A DNA stretch of 64,000 nt from Variovorax guangxiensis (GCF_003952165.1 NZ_RXFT01000011.1:62001-126000); one strand, 5' to 3'. Positions 45,013 through 53,989 are shown, numbered from the stretch's first letter. The notes: generated by a model not told the origin, from the letters alone. Translations and numbers: made by a program.

Positions 45013-45764
45013 CCACCGCCGCCTTCACTCCTCCGTTCATTTCGCCGGCCGAGCTGCCCGCCGCGCTGCGCGATCAAGGCTATGCCGTGCTGAGTCCCCA
45101 AGGCGTAGCCGAATGGCTCGGTCTCCCGGTCGCGCAGCTCGAAGCGCTGCATGCCGACTGGAACGATCTTCCGCCCGACGACTACCTGAAGGACGGCGGC
45201 CGCTATCGCACGCGACGCCATGCCTGCTTCACCGTCGAAGCCGACGAGCAGGCCACGCTCGCCCAGGTGCCGCATCGCGCGCACTGGCAGCCGGTGGAAT
45301 ACAACGCGCTGCATGGCGGCATGCAGCGCTGGTTCGCGCCGATGCTCGACGCCACCATCGCGCAGCCGGTGTGGAAGCGGCTGCTGCAGCAGCTCGGGAA
45401 GGCCAGCAGCGAGATGCGCGGTGCGGCGCAGCGCTGGTACGTGGAGGCGCACCAGTTCCGCATCGACACCGCGGGCGGCATCGGTCGCCCCACGCCCGAG
45501 GGCGCGCACCGCGATGGCGTGGATCTGGTGGCTGTCGCGCTCGTGGGGCGGCACGGCATCAAGGGCGGAGAGACGCGCGTGTTCGAGGCCAACGGAAGGC
45601 GCGGCGAGCGCTTCACGATGACCGAGCCGTGGACGCTTCTGCTGCTCGACGATGCGCGCGTGATCCACGAGTCGACGCCGATCCAGCCGCTCGAAGAGGG
45701 CGGCGAGGGCTGGCGCGACACGCTGGTGATCACCTGCCGGGCCGAGGGTTTCCAGGGGGACTGA
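45009..45764 (+). CDS. 2OG-Fe(II) dioxygenase-family protein (PF10014-like)
   Basis: This 251-aa protein carries the iron site His-x-Asp in PEGAHRDGVDLV and a distal His in RVIHESTPI, with a 2-oxoglutarate-binding Arg in WRDTLVITCRA. It resembles the 2OG-Fe dioxygenases that hydroxylate free amino acids. It starts with GTG at 45009 overlapping the DUF427 stop, so both proteins are made together. Substrate unknown. Confidence 0.85.
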   Translation: MTTAAFTPPFISPAELPAALRDQGYAVLSPQGVAEWLGLPVAQLEALHADWNDLPPDDYLKDGGRYRTRRHACFTVEADEQATLAQVPHRAHWQPVEYNALHGGMQRWFAPMLDATIAQPVWKRLLQQLGKASSEMRGAAQRWYVEAHQFRIDTAGGIGRPTPEGAHRDGVDLVAVALVGRHGIKGGETRVFEANGRRGERFTMTEPWTLLLLDDARVIHESTPIQPLEEGGEGWRDTLVITCRAEGFQGD

Positions 45765-45894
45765 AGCTGGGCGATCTCGGGGCTTGCCCTTGCTGGCACG
45801 AGTCCTACAGCCTGCTCCGCGCAACAACGGTTAAATTCGGGTCCCCGGTCCGGTATGGGCCGAGTCTGTCTGCGAACGAAAGCGAGGTCCCGCC

Positions 45895-46335
45895 ATGTTC
45901 AATCACATCCTGGTTCCGATCGACGGCTCCGAAACTTCCATGCTCGCCGTCAGCAAGGCCAGCGGCCTCGCGCTGGCCTTCGGTAGCCGCATCACGCTGA
46001 TCCACGTGATCGACAACTACCCTTTCATCGGCGTGGGCGCGGACTACGCGCTCGGCCAGAACGAATACCTCGCGGCGGCCACTGCCAGTGCCAATGCCGC
46101 CCTCGCACGCGGTGTGGCGGCGCTCGCGGCGGAAGGCCTTCACAGCGACCAACGCGTGATCGATGGCCACGTGGTGCACGAAGGCATCGTCGACACGGCC
46201 ATCGCCATCGCGGCAGACCTGATCGTGATGGGCTCGCACGGCCGCAGCGGTATCGAGAAACTGCTGCTGGGCAGCGTGACGCAGCGTGTGCTCCAGGACG
46301 CGAACATGCCCGTGCTGGTGGTGAAGGGCGGCTGA
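45895..46335 (+). CDS. Universal stress protein (UspA family)
   Basis: This 146-aa protein has the Usp fold (NHILVPIDGSETSMLAVSKASGLALAFG) and the ATP-binding motif G-2x-G-9x-G-S near the C-terminus (GSHGRSGIEKLLLGSVTQRVL). It likely binds ATP. Monocistronic, convergent with the RluA-family gene. Confidence 0.92.
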   Translation: MFNHILVPIDGSETSMLAVSKASGLALAFGSRITLIHVIDNYPFIGVGADYALGQNEYLAAATASANAALARGVAALAAEGLHSDQRVIDGHVVHEGIVDTAIAIAADLIVMGSHGRSGIEKLLLGSVTQRVLQDANMPVLVVKGG

Positions 46336-46355
46336 GCAGCCAGGGGCCCAGCCCG

Positions 46356-47006
46356 TCACGTCCAATCAGGCGGCCGGTTGAAGAAAAGGCTCTGCTGCGT
46401 CACCGGGTGCACGAATCCCAGTTCGCTCGCATGCAGCAGCAGGCGCGCCGCACGCGCCTGCAGTGCGGCGTCGCCGTACAGCGCATCTCCCAGGATCGGA
46501 TGTCCGATCGACAGCAGATGCACGCGCAGCTGATGCGAACGGCCCGTCAGGGGCTCCAGCAGCACATGTGTGGCGGCGGGCTCGCCGGGCAGCACTGACA
46601 GCGCCTTCCATCGCGTGAGGCTGGGCTTGCCCTCCGGATCGATCTTCTGCAGCGGGCGGCGCGGCCAGTCGGCCATCAGCGGCGCGTCGATCAGCGACCA
46701 CTCCTTGCGCAGCGGCATCGCGCCATCGACGATGGCTTCGTAGCGCTTGTGCACCTCGCGGTCGGCGAAGGCCGCGCTCAGCGCGCGCTGCATCTCGATG
46801 CCGCGCGCCATCAGCACCAGGCCGCTGGTGGCCATGTCGAGCCGGTGCACGATCAGCGCGTCGGGCCACTGCCGCATGGCGCGGGCGCTCAGGCAGTCCT
46901 GCTTGTCCTCGCCGCGGCCGGGCACACAGAGCAGGCCCGCAGGCTTGTCGAGTACCAGCAGGTACGGGTCTTCGTGAACGGGTTGCAGTGGCGGCGGGGC
47001 GGTCAT
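46356..47006 (-). CDS. RluA-family RNA pseudouridine synthase
   Basis: This 216-aa protein isomerises uridine to pseudouridine in rRNA or tRNA. The catalytic motif is VHRLDMATSGL with Asp57. Downstream KRYEAIVDG, LLEPLTGRSHQLRVHLLSIGHPILGDALYG and a C-terminal LHASELGFVHP are also typical. It lacks an S4 domain, as in RluA/TruC-like enzymes. Target position unknown. Confidence 0.92.
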   Translation of the reverse strand: MTAPPPLQPVHEDPYLLVLDKPAGLLCVPGRGEDKQDCLSARAMRQWPDALIVHRLDMATSGLVLMARGIEMQRALSAAFADREVHKRYEAIVDGAMPLRKEWSLIDAPLMADWPRRPLQKIDPEGKPSLTRWKALSVLPGEPAATHVLLEPLTGRSHQLRVHLLSIGHPILGDALYGDAALQARAARLLLHASELGFVHPVTQQSLFFNRPPDWT

Positions 47007-47093
47007 GGAAGCCGCAGAGTGTAGACAGCGGGGCGCCGGGCCCCTTGCCCAGGCTCACGCCCCGCTCATCCGGCCTCGGCTATCCTCGGACGA

Positions 47094-48410
47094 ATGTCCG
47101 GCCCCGCCCAAGCCTCCGCTTCCTCTTCCCCCGACGCCCAAGCCACATCGACGGCCGCAGCGATTTCTCCCCCCAGCTTCTCCGACCTGACGCGCGAACG
47201 CCCCTTCATGCAGATGTGGACGGCGCGCCTCTTCGGCACGGCCGCCTCGCAGATGTTGCTGGTGGCCATCGGCTGGCACATGTACGAGCTCACCGGCAGC
47301 GCCTGGGACCTGGGTCTGGTCGGCCTCTACCAGTTCGTGCCCGCGCTGCTGCTGGCGCTGCTGGCCGGGCACATCGTCGACCGTCACCATCGCGGGCGCA
47401 TCGTGGCGGCCTGCTTCGCGGTGCAGGGGCTGGTGGCACTGGTGCTGCTGCTGGCGGTGCTCGAGAAGCACGACACGCGCGGCCTGCTGCTGGGCCTTTC
47501 TCTGGTGCTGGGCGCGGTGCGGGCCTTCCAGATGCCGGCGCAGCAGGCGCTGACGCCGCTGCTGGTGCCGCCGACCATGCTGTCTCGCGCGATGGCCTTC
47601 AGCTCGGCGGGCATGCAGGGCGCGATCATCGGGGGGCCTGCCCTTGGCGGCCTGCTGTTCGTGGCGGGCATGGCGGTGGTGTATGGCGCCAGCGTGGCCT
47701 TCTTCGGTGTCGCCTGCGCGCTGGTGCTGCGTCTGCGTTATGCCTACACGCCGGCCGCGCGCGAGCCGGTGACGCTGTCCACGGTGTTCGCGGGCGTCGA
47801 TTTCATCTGGAAGCGCAAGCCCGTGCTCGGCGCCGTCTCGCTCGACCTGTTCGCGGTGCTGCTGGGCGGCGCGGTGGCGCTGCTGCCGATCTATGCCAAG
47901 GACATCCTGCACACCGGTCCCTGGGGCCTGGGCCTGCTGCGCAGCGCACCGGCGGTGGGCGCGCTGGTGATGTCCATCGCGCTCACGCGCCGGCCGGTGG
48001 AGCGCCACATCGGGCGCACGCTGCTGCTGGCCATCGGGCTCTTCGGGCTGTGCATGGTGGTGTTCGGCATTTCGAAGAGCTTCGTCGTCTCGCTGATCGC
48101 GCTGGCGGTCTCGGGCGGTGCCGACATGGTCAACGTGGTGATCCGCCAGACACTGGTGCAGCTGGAAACGCCCGACGCCATGCGCGGGCGGGTGAGCGCG
48201 GTCAACTCGATCTTCATCGGCGCGAGCAACCAGCTCGGCGAGTTCGAGTCGGGCGCCACGGCGGCGCTGCTGGGGCCGGTCGGCTCGGTGGTAGTGGGCG
48301 GCGTGGGCACCATGCTGGTCGCGCTGACCTGGTTCAAGCTGTTTCCGTCGCTGGCGCAGCGCGACCGGCTGGTGGTGGCGGCGCCTTCGGTCAGGCCGCC
48401 GGCCGCCTAG
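47094..48410 (+). CDS. MFS transporter (EntS-like)
   Basis: This 438-aa inner-membrane protein has about 11-12 membrane segments after a Pro/Ala/Ser-rich cytoplasmic N-terminus of about 40 residues. The MFS loop motif appears as GHIVDRHHRGRIVA. The pattern is close to EntS-type exporters of DHA3 (VNVVIRQTLVQLETPDAMRGRVSAVN). Its substrate is unknown. The last 4 bp overlap the convergent ferredoxin gene. Confidence 0.88.
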   Translation: MSGPAQASASSSPDAQATSTAAAISPPSFSDLTRERPFMQMWTARLFGTAASQMLLVAIGWHMYELTGSAWDLGLVGLYQFVPALLLALLAGHIVDRHHRGRIVAACFAVQGLVALVLLLAVLEKHDTRGLLLGLSLVLGAVRAFQMPAQQALTPLLVPPTMLSRAMAFSSAGMQGAIIGGPALGGLLFVAGMAVVYGASVAFFGVACALVLRLRYAYTPAAREPVTLSTVFAGVDFIWKRKPVLGAVSLDLFAVLLGGAVALLPIYAKDILHTGPWGLGLLRSAPAVGALVMSIALTRRPVERHIGRTLLLAIGLFGLCMVVFGISKSFVVSLIALAVSGGADMVNVVIRQTLVQLETPDAMRGRVSAVNSIFIGASNQLGEFESGATAALLGPVGSVVVGGVGTMLVALTWFKLFPSLAQRDRLVVAAPSVRPPAA

Positions 48411-48694
48411 TCGGCAAACAGGGAGCGCGCGCCCGGCACTTCGAGCGTGACGTCGCCCAGCGCCTGTGCCACGCAGGGCAGGATCCAGCCCTCGGCCTTT
48501 TCTTCGGCGCTCAGGCCTGGCCATTCGATGATGTGGCGGGTTTCGCCCGCGAGCCGCAGGCAGATGCAGGTGCGGCAGGTGCCGTTGCGGCACGAGCTCG
48601 GCAGCTCGATGCCGGCGGCCTCGGCGGCCTTCAACAGGGTGGTTTCGGCGTCGGTCTCGAAGTCGAGGCCCGAAGGCTCGATCCGGACCTTCAT
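48407..48694 (-). CDS. [2Fe-2S] ferredoxin
   Basis: This 95-aa protein has the plant-type 2Fe-2S ligand set Cys35-x4-Cys40-x2-Cys43 ... Cys74 (SSCRNGTCRTC and LPC). A third Cys (45) follows closely. It carries electrons for an oxygenase or reductase that is not in the immediate neighbourhood. ATG 48694 overlaps the VF530 stop by four bases, so it is translated with the VF530 and 49-aa genes. Confidence 0.92.
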   Translation of the reverse strand: MKVRIEPSGLDFETDAETTLLKAAEAAGIELPSSCRNGTCRTCICLRLAGETRHIIEWPGLSAEEKAEGWILPCVAQALGDVTLEVPGARSLFAD

Positions 48695-48972
48695 GGTTGC
48701 TGCTGCTGTTGCTGGTGCTGCTCGCGGCGTTGCTCGCGCAGCATGAAGAGATACAGGCTCTCGACCTTCTCGCGCGCCCACGGCGTCTTGCGCAGGAACT
48801 TGAGGCTGGAGCTCACGCTCGGGTCGAGCGTGAAGCAGCGGATGGGAACGAGCTCGCTCAGGCGCTCCCACCCGTAGTGGCCGGCCAGCGCCGTGACGAT
48901 GGCCTCCAGCGTGACCCCGTGCAGCGGATTGCGAGGCTGGGGCCTGGGGGCGGGCGCTGGCGCTTCGCTCAT
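48691..48972 (-). CDS. VF530-family DNA-binding protein (DUF2132)
   Basis: This 93-aa protein matches VF530 across the domain: NPLHGVTLEAIVTALAGHYGWERLSELVPIRCFTLDPSVSSSLKFLRKTPWAREKVESLYL. VF530 has a helical fold that has been reported to bind DNA. A Gln/Arg-rich tail (QRREQHQQQQQQP) is unusual. ATG 48972 is preferred over the GTG one codon earlier; it overlaps the 49-aa gene stop as TGATG. Confidence 0.9.
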   Translation of the reverse strand: MSEAPAPAPRPQPRNPLHGVTLEAIVTALAGHYGWERLSELVPIRCFTLDPSVSSSLKFLRKTPWAREKVESLYLFMLREQRREQHQQQQQQP

Positions 48973-49121
48973 CACTTGTTCTTGAGCTTGCCGCGGGGGA
49001 TCACTTCGGTCGTGATGGTGCGGACCGGCTCGATGCCGCCAGTGCTCACAGGCTTGGGCGGCGAGGTGTCCTTCTTCGGCTTCTTCGCTTCCTTGTTGCT
49101 GCGTTGCTGACCCTTGGCCAT
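48972..49121 (-). CDS. 49-aa basic protein
   Basis: The ORF encodes MAKGQQRSNKEAKKPKKDTS and ends in RGKLKNK; it has 12 Lys and 3 Arg in 49 residues. TGATG overlap with the VF530 gene supports expression. It is probably a nucleic-acid or ribosome-associated small protein. No ortholog function known; too short for standard annotation but well supported by coupling and codon use. Confidence 0.72.
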   Translation of the reverse strand: MAKGQQRSNKEAKKPKKDTSPPKPVSTGGIEPVRTITTEVIPRGKLKNK

Positions 49122-49208
49122 GTCGGTTTCTCCTGTAGTTGCGACGTATGCGGCCAGCAGTTTAGCGGTGCGGCGACAATAGCCGGTTCCATCCGATTTC
49201 CCGCATCC

Positions 49209-49727
49209 ATGTCAGATTACGAAGTTCGCCCCGCGACCCTGCGCGACGCCAAGGCCGTCGCAGAAATCCACGCACTCTCCGTCAAGGCCGCCTACGAAGG
49301 CATCCTTCCCGAGGAAGAACTGCGCGCGCTGGCCCCGGCCTCGCGCGAAGCCAAGTGGCGCGAGGCCATCGAATACAGCGAACCCCAGGTGCACGTGGTG
49401 GTGCAAGGCAGCGAGGTCGTCGGCTTCGTGGGCTTCGACCGCTCGCGCGACCCCAAGACGCCGCCGACCACCGGCGAGATCTGGGCCATCTACGTCAAGC
49501 CCGAGCACTGGGGCAAGGGCGCCGGCGTGGCCCTGTGGGACGCCGCCCGCGAAGGCCTGGAGGAAGAGGGCTGCACCACGGTCACCATCTGGGTGCCCAT
49601 TCGCAACGACCGCGCCATGCGCTTCCACGAGCTCGCAGGCTTCAAGCGCGAGATGAAGACCGCCAAGACCACCGCCATCGGCACCGTGCGCATCGAGGAA
49701 ATCCGCCTCAAGCGCAACGTGGCCTGA
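49209..49727 (+). CDS. GNAT-family N-acetyltransferase
   Basis: This 172-aa protein has the acetyl-CoA P-loop in IYVKPEHWGKGAGVALWDAAREGL and a C-terminal NDRAMRFHELAGFKRE, typical of RimI-like GNATs. ATG 49209 follows the conserved start MSDYEVRPATLRDAKAVAEIH. Substrate unknown. A PepSY membrane gene follows 15 bp later. Confidence 0.9.
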   Translation: MSDYEVRPATLRDAKAVAEIHALSVKAAYEGILPEEELRALAPASREAKWREAIEYSEPQVHVVVQGSEVVGFVGFDRSRDPKTPPTTGEIWAIYVKPEHWGKGAGVALWDAAREGLEEEGCTTVTIWVPIRNDRAMRFHELAGFKREMKTAKTTAIGTVRIEEIRLKRNVA

Positions 49728-49742
49728 GCCGGCGACCGCCAC

Positions 49743-50435
49743 ATGGACGCCGCCGGCAGCAGTTCTTCCTCCCTCGGCCATGCCGCGCGCGTGCGCTCGC
49801 ACCAGCGCCGCACGGCCACCGTGCAGTGGATCCGCCGCACCCACGGCTGGTTCGGCCTGTGGGGCGCGGTGCTGGGGCTGCTGTTCGGCTTCAGCGGCAT
49901 CTGGCTCAACCATCGCAACGTGCTGAAGCTGCCGCAGGCCCAGGAGCGCAGCCGTGCCCAGCTGGCGCTGCCCGATCCGGTGCCGGAAACGCCCGAGGCC
50001 ATGAGCCGCTGGCTGCAGGAGGCGCTGCGCATGAGCGGCCCGCCGAATTCCAGCCGCGTCGAGGCTGCCAAGCCCGTCGCATGGGCCGACAAGAGCGACA
50101 AGACGGCTCCCGCGCTGACGCAGCCGGCGCACTGGATCTTCAACTTCGGCGGCCCCAACGAGATCGTCCAGGCCGAATACTGGCAAGGCAACCGCTCGGT
50201 GGGCGTGACCACCACGCGCAACGGCTTCGTCGCCACGCTCACCAACATGCACAAGGGCGGCGCCATGCCGCTGCCCTGGATCCTGCTGGTCGATACGCTG
50301 GCCGGCAGCCTGATCTTCCTGTCGATCTCGGGCGTGGTGCTGTGGATGCTCACGCACCGGCGCCGCCGCGTCGGCCTGGCGCTCTTCGGCGCCTCGCTCG
50401 CGGCCATGCTGGCCATTGCGCTGAGCGCGCTCTGA
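49743..50435 (+). CDS. PepSY-associated membrane protein
   Basis: This 230-aa protein has a first TM segment at about 36-56 (WFGLWGAVLGLLFGFSGIWLNH), a periplasmic domain with PepSY-like strands and two C-terminal TM segments (LLVDTLAGSLIFLSISGVVLWML, VGLALFGASLAAMLAIAL). Members often accompany iron-siderophore or flavin reductase systems. It starts 15 bp after the GNAT gene. Confidence 0.85.
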   Translation: MDAAGSSSSSLGHAARVRSHQRRTATVQWIRRTHGWFGLWGAVLGLLFGFSGIWLNHRNVLKLPQAQERSRAQLALPDPVPETPEAMSRWLQEALRMSGPPNSSRVEAAKPVAWADKSDKTAPALTQPAHWIFNFGGPNEIVQAEYWQGNRSVGVTTTRNGFVATLTNMHKGGAMPLPWILLVDTLAGSLIFLSISGVVLWMLTHRRRRVGLALFGASLAAMLAIALSAL

Positions 50436-50526
50436 GGGCCCGGGAGGCGCCGGCGTACGGGTATTGCGGGGGCGCAACCCGGCTGCGGATAAGCTCGCCG
50501 CTTCCTTTTCAGCCCGAATCCTGCCC

Positions 50527-51435
50527 ATGGCCTCCAGCCTGCTCCTGCTGCTCGACGACATCGCGACCGTTCTCGACGACGTATCGGTCCTCACCAAAGT
50601 AGCCGCCAAGAAGACGGCCGGCGTCCTGGGCGACGACCTCGCGCTCAACGCGCAGCAGGTCACCGGCGTGAAGGCCGAGCGCGAGATCCCGGTGGTGTGG
50701 GCCGTGTGCAAGGGCTCCTTCGTCAACAAGGCCATCCTCGTGCCGGCCGCCCTGGCCATCGGCACCTGGCTGCCCTGGCTGGTGACGCCGCTGCTGATGA
50801 TCGGCGGCGCTTTCCTCTGTTTCGAAGGCGCGGAAAAACTGGCGCACAAGTTCCTGCACAAGGACGAACACGACACCGACACGCAGCGCCACGAGAAGGC
50901 CATGGCCGATGCCTCGATCGACGTGGTCGCGATGGAAAAGGACAAGATCAAGGGCGCGGTGCGCACCGACTTCATCCTCTCGGCGGAGATCATCGCCATC
51001 ACGCTGGGCACCGTGCAGGGCCAGCCCTTCACCACCCAGCTGAGCGTGCTGGTGGGCATCGCGCTCATCATGACCATCGGCGTCTACGGCCTGGTGGCCG
51101 GCATCGTGAAGCTGGACGACGCGGGCCTCTACCTGAGCCGGCGCGCGAGCGCGGGCGCCCAGGCCCTGGGCCGGGGCATCCTGGCAGCGGCGCCGTGGCT
51201 CATGAAGGCGCTGTCGGTGGCCGGCACGGCCGCGATGTTCCTCGTGGGCGGCGGCATCCTGGTGCACGGCGTACCGGCGCTGGGCCATGCAGTCGAGGAC
51301 TGGGCCAAGGCCACTGGCGGCGTGTTCGGCACGCTGGGCTCCATGGGCGTGAATGCCGGCGTGGGCCTGGTGGCCGGCGCCATCGTGCTGGGCGCGGTGG
51401 AGCTGGTCGGCAAGATGCGGGGCAAGAAGGCCTGA
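50527..51435 (+). CDS. DUF808/YedI-family membrane protein
   Basis: This 302-aa protein matches DUF808 from the start (SSLLLLLDDIATVLDDVSVLTKVAAKKTAGVLGDDLALNAQQVTG) and through the conserved GGAFLCFEGAEKLAHKFLH and DFILSAEIIAITLG. It has about six to eight hydrophobic segments. Function unknown. Confidence 0.92.
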   Translation: MASSLLLLLDDIATVLDDVSVLTKVAAKKTAGVLGDDLALNAQQVTGVKAEREIPVVWAVCKGSFVNKAILVPAALAIGTWLPWLVTPLLMIGGAFLCFEGAEKLAHKFLHKDEHDTDTQRHEKAMADASIDVVAMEKDKIKGAVRTDFILSAEIIAITLGTVQGQPFTTQLSVLVGIALIMTIGVYGLVAGIVKLDDAGLYLSRRASAGAQALGRGILAAAPWLMKALSVAGTAAMFLVGGGILVHGVPALGHAVEDWAKATGGVFGTLGSMGVNAGVGLVAGAIVLGAVELVGKMRGKKA

Positions 51436-51527
51436 CGCGGTCCGGCTGCCGGTTGTTGGTGTGAGGGGCTGTTGAGCTTCGGCGGATGGCCGCTGCTGCA
51501 CCGAGGGGCGTTCTGTGGCCTTCGCCA

Positions 51528-51591
51528 ACTGCGTAACTGCGTAACTGCGTAACTGCGTAACTGCGTAACTGCGTAACTGCGTAACTGCGTA
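51528..51591. repeat. 8-bp microsatellite (AACTGCGT)8
   Basis: Eight perfect copies of AACTGCGT run in tandem for 64 bp, followed by one decayed unit (ATTGCAGT). The array lies between the DUF808 gene and the convergent beta-propeller lipoprotein gene, outside any supported ORF. An 8-bp unit is not a multiple of three, and such arrays change length by slippage. Confidence 0.92.
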
Positions 51592-51693
51592 TTGCAGTTG
51601 CGTTGCGCCTCATCTGACCTGTTCCGAGCCTTGCAGATGCGGCTGCGGGCCCATTCGCGAAACTAGCGGGGCCTGACCCGGAGCCCGCGCTAC

Positions 51694-53115
51694 CTACTTC
51701 GTGAGCGCGAAGAACTGCGGCCCGTTGGCTCCGGCTGGTCGCGCGGTTTGCAGAGCGAGCGCGCCGGTGGTCCGGTCGATCGTGAAGATCGAGATCGTGT
51801 TGTCGCCTTGGTTCGCCGTGTAGGCGAACCGGCCTGTGCGATCCACGGTCACGGAGTTGGGCGTGTTGCCTCCGACGGAGAACGGTTGGCCCGGTACCGC
51901 TGTCAGCGCGCCGGTTCGTGGGTTGATGGCGTAGGCCGAGACGTCGTGGGAGTTCCGGTTCGCAACGTACACGAAGCGTCCGGTCGGATCGATGGCCATG
52001 CCGAAGGGCGTGTTGCCGGAGGGCACCGAGCCGATCGAAGTCAACGCGCCCGTGGTCTGGTCGATGGAATAAGCGAGCAGGGTGCCGGGGTTGTTGCCGG
52101 TGCTCACGTAGGCGAAACGCCCGCTGGGTTCGGCCGCGACGTCGACGAAGCCGCCGACCGGCAGCGCGACCGGCACGGGTGGCGAGATCGGAACGCCGGT
52201 GCCCTGGTCCAGGCGGAACACCTCGACGGACGCACCGTTGGGCACGAACGCGAATCGCCCGTCGGGATCGAAACCCAGCTTGCGGCTGTTGCCGCCGGCC
52301 ACGGCCACGGCCGTGCTGCCGTCGAGGTCGCCGGTGGTGGCGTCGATATTGAGCCGATGGATCTGCCCGTCGCCGATCACGTAGGCAAAACGCCCCTTGG
52401 GTTCGACGCCGACAAAAACCGGGCTCGTGCCGACGCCGGTGGTGATATTGAGGTCTTGCGACAGCGTGCCGGCGGGATCGATGGTGTATTGGGTGACGCC
52501 TTTGGTACCGACGTAGATGCTGGCGTAGAGCTTTTTCCCCGAGGGATGCACTGTCACGTGCTGGGGGGTGCCTGCCAGGGAGTACGCAGCGGGAGTGGCT
52601 GCCGACAAACTGCCATCCGCAGAAACGGTGTATGCAGTCAGATTATTCGATCGCTCGTTGGCCGCAAAGCCGAAACGATCGGCTCCGGCCTCCGAGCAAT
52701 TGACCCTCACCGAGTTCACTGCCGCCCCCGCCACCGTCCCGAAGGCCTGTTTCGCAACGCAGACCTGCAGCGCCGTGGGCTGCGTCTTCACGGTCACGCC
52801 GTAGTCGGCACCGTCGTCCAGCGAAGTGGCGAAGCTGAAGCTGCCATCGGCGCCTATGGCCAGGTCGTCGCCCGCGTTGTTCTGCAGCACCAGCCCGCTG
52901 CCTGCCAGGCCAGTGACGGTGCCGCCGACGGCGAACTTCGGTGCGCCCGGGGGCGGTGCAGGAGGAGGCGGTGCGTCGCCTCCGCCGCCGTTGGCCGCAG
53001 GAAATGGCGTGAAGGAGAAGCCGCCGCCTCCGCCCCCGCCGCACGATGCAAGCATCAAGGGCACGGCGATGGCCAGGGCGAGGCTCAGGTGGGTGCGAGG
53101 GGGCAGCGGCGGCAT
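51694..53115 (-). CDS. YVTN/lactonase-like beta-propeller lipoprotein
   Basis: This 473-aa protein has a lipobox (PLMLASCGGGG, Cys at about 25) followed by a seven-Gly run and a Pro-rich linker. Residues about 150-473 form repeated propeller blades with FAYV/YVANR-type strands (GRFAYVIGDGQ, GRFAFVPNG, GRFAYVSTG, GRFVYVANRN, GRFAYTANQGDN), as in lactonase and YVTN propellers. A small N-terminal domain (about 60-145) has two cysteines. The exact role is unknown. Confidence 0.87.
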   Translation of the reverse strand: MPPLPPRTHLSLALAIAVPLMLASCGGGGGGGFSFTPFPAANGGGGDAPPPPAPPPGAPKFAVGGTVTGLAGSGLVLQNNAGDDLAIGADGSFSFATSLDDGADYGVTVKTQPTALQVCVAKQAFGTVAGAAVNSVRVNCSEAGADRFGFAANERSNNLTAYTVSADGSLSAATPAAYSLAGTPQHVTVHPSGKKLYASIYVGTKGVTQYTIDPAGTLSQDLNITTGVGTSPVFVGVEPKGRFAYVIGDGQIHRLNIDATTGDLDGSTAVAVAGGNSRKLGFDPDGRFAFVPNGASVEVFRLDQGTGVPISPPVPVALPVGGFVDVAAEPSGRFAYVSTGNNPGTLLAYSIDQTTGALTSIGSVPSGNTPFGMAIDPTGRFVYVANRNSHDVSAYAINPRTGALTAVPGQPFSVGGNTPNSVTVDRTGRFAYTANQGDNTISIFTIDRTTGALALQTARPAGANGPQFFALTK

Positions 53116-53407
53116 TTTTTTCTTTGGGAAACAAATGTGGCCGCGATGTTATCGGGACACGCTTCCATTTGCACGCCCCGCGACTGGCCGCCGTCCGCAT
53201 GCCCGATGGCCGTGCCTATGAACAGCATCCGCTGCCGCGCCGGATGTCAGCAGGCCATACCGGCTGACGGCAACCAGTCCGGGGCTGCCGTCCGTCGCCT
53301 GGCGTGGAACGACCGCTTGAATCCGCCGCCGGATGCCGCTGTGGGCCAACTGGATCATGATGCAGGCCTTGGTCGTTTGCCGAGCCCATTTGCCGAGCTC
53401 ATTTGCC
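53116..53407. other. Intergenic region
   Basis: This 292-bp gap lies between the divergent propeller lipoprotein (start 53115) and the gene at 53408. No terminator, palindrome or known promoter was recognised. An in-frame ATG at 53333 exists, but the codons before 53408 do not form a signal. Confidence 0.4.
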
Positions 53408-53989
53408 ATGAAAAAAATTCGCCACCTTCTCGTTCTTTTCACTGCGGCCGCGTGCACCCACACCGGCGCTCAAACCGCGAGAGCCACCCCGCGCGGTTCC
53501 AGCGACTTCCCGAGCCCCGCCGCGTCGCATGGCTCCGTTTCCGAATCGAATGCCGCCGTGTTCAAGGCTTGCGCCAACGCCCCGATAGCGAATGGGACGT
53601 GCCCGCTCGATGCGGTCTTCGGCCTCTTCAAGCTGGCGCCGAACAACGACGTGCTGGATTTCAAGGCTTCGAACACCGTCCCCCGGACGATCAACCAGAA
53701 CTACGGCTGGATCCTGAAGCTCAACCGGAAGACCGGCAAGGTCCGCGTTCTCGAACGCATGACATTGCCGGAAACCCCGAAGACATGGGGCACCGGCGGC
53801 CAGCCTTACGGCATGTCGGCGGACCGCAAGACTCTTTCGCTGGACGTGACCTTGACCATCCACGACGGCACCATTGCGAAGTCCTGGGATGTGGTCGAGG
53901 GCGATCCTCCCGGCCACTACCTGATCACCGCCTACGTCGAAGACTCCGCCCCGGTGCAGTTCGAGTTCGATGTCATCGATCCAAGATGA
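53408..53989 (+). CDS. Hypothetical exported protein
   Basis: This 193-aa protein starts at ATG 53408 with a signal peptide (KKIRHLLVLFTAAACTHTG) whose AAAC could serve as a lipobox. The mature part has two Cys (KACANAP, GTCPLDAVF) that could form a disulfide, and YGWILKLNRKTGKVRVLERM and a C-terminal beta-rich segment (GHYLITAYVEDSAPVQFEFDV). No family recognised. Confidence 0.75.
   Translation: MKKIRHLLVLFTAAACTHTGAQTARATPRGSSDFPSPAASHGSVSESNAAVFKACANAPIANGTCPLDAVFGLFKLAPNNDVLDFKASNTVPRTINQNYGWILKLNRKTGKVRVLERMTLPETPKTWGTGGQPYGMSADRKTLSLDVTLTIHDGTIAKSWDVVEGDPPGHYLITAYVEDSAPVQFEFDVIDPR

Noticed and set aside
51528..51591. Tandem array considered as a CRISPR
   Set aside because: Units are 8 bp with no spacers, so it is a microsatellite.
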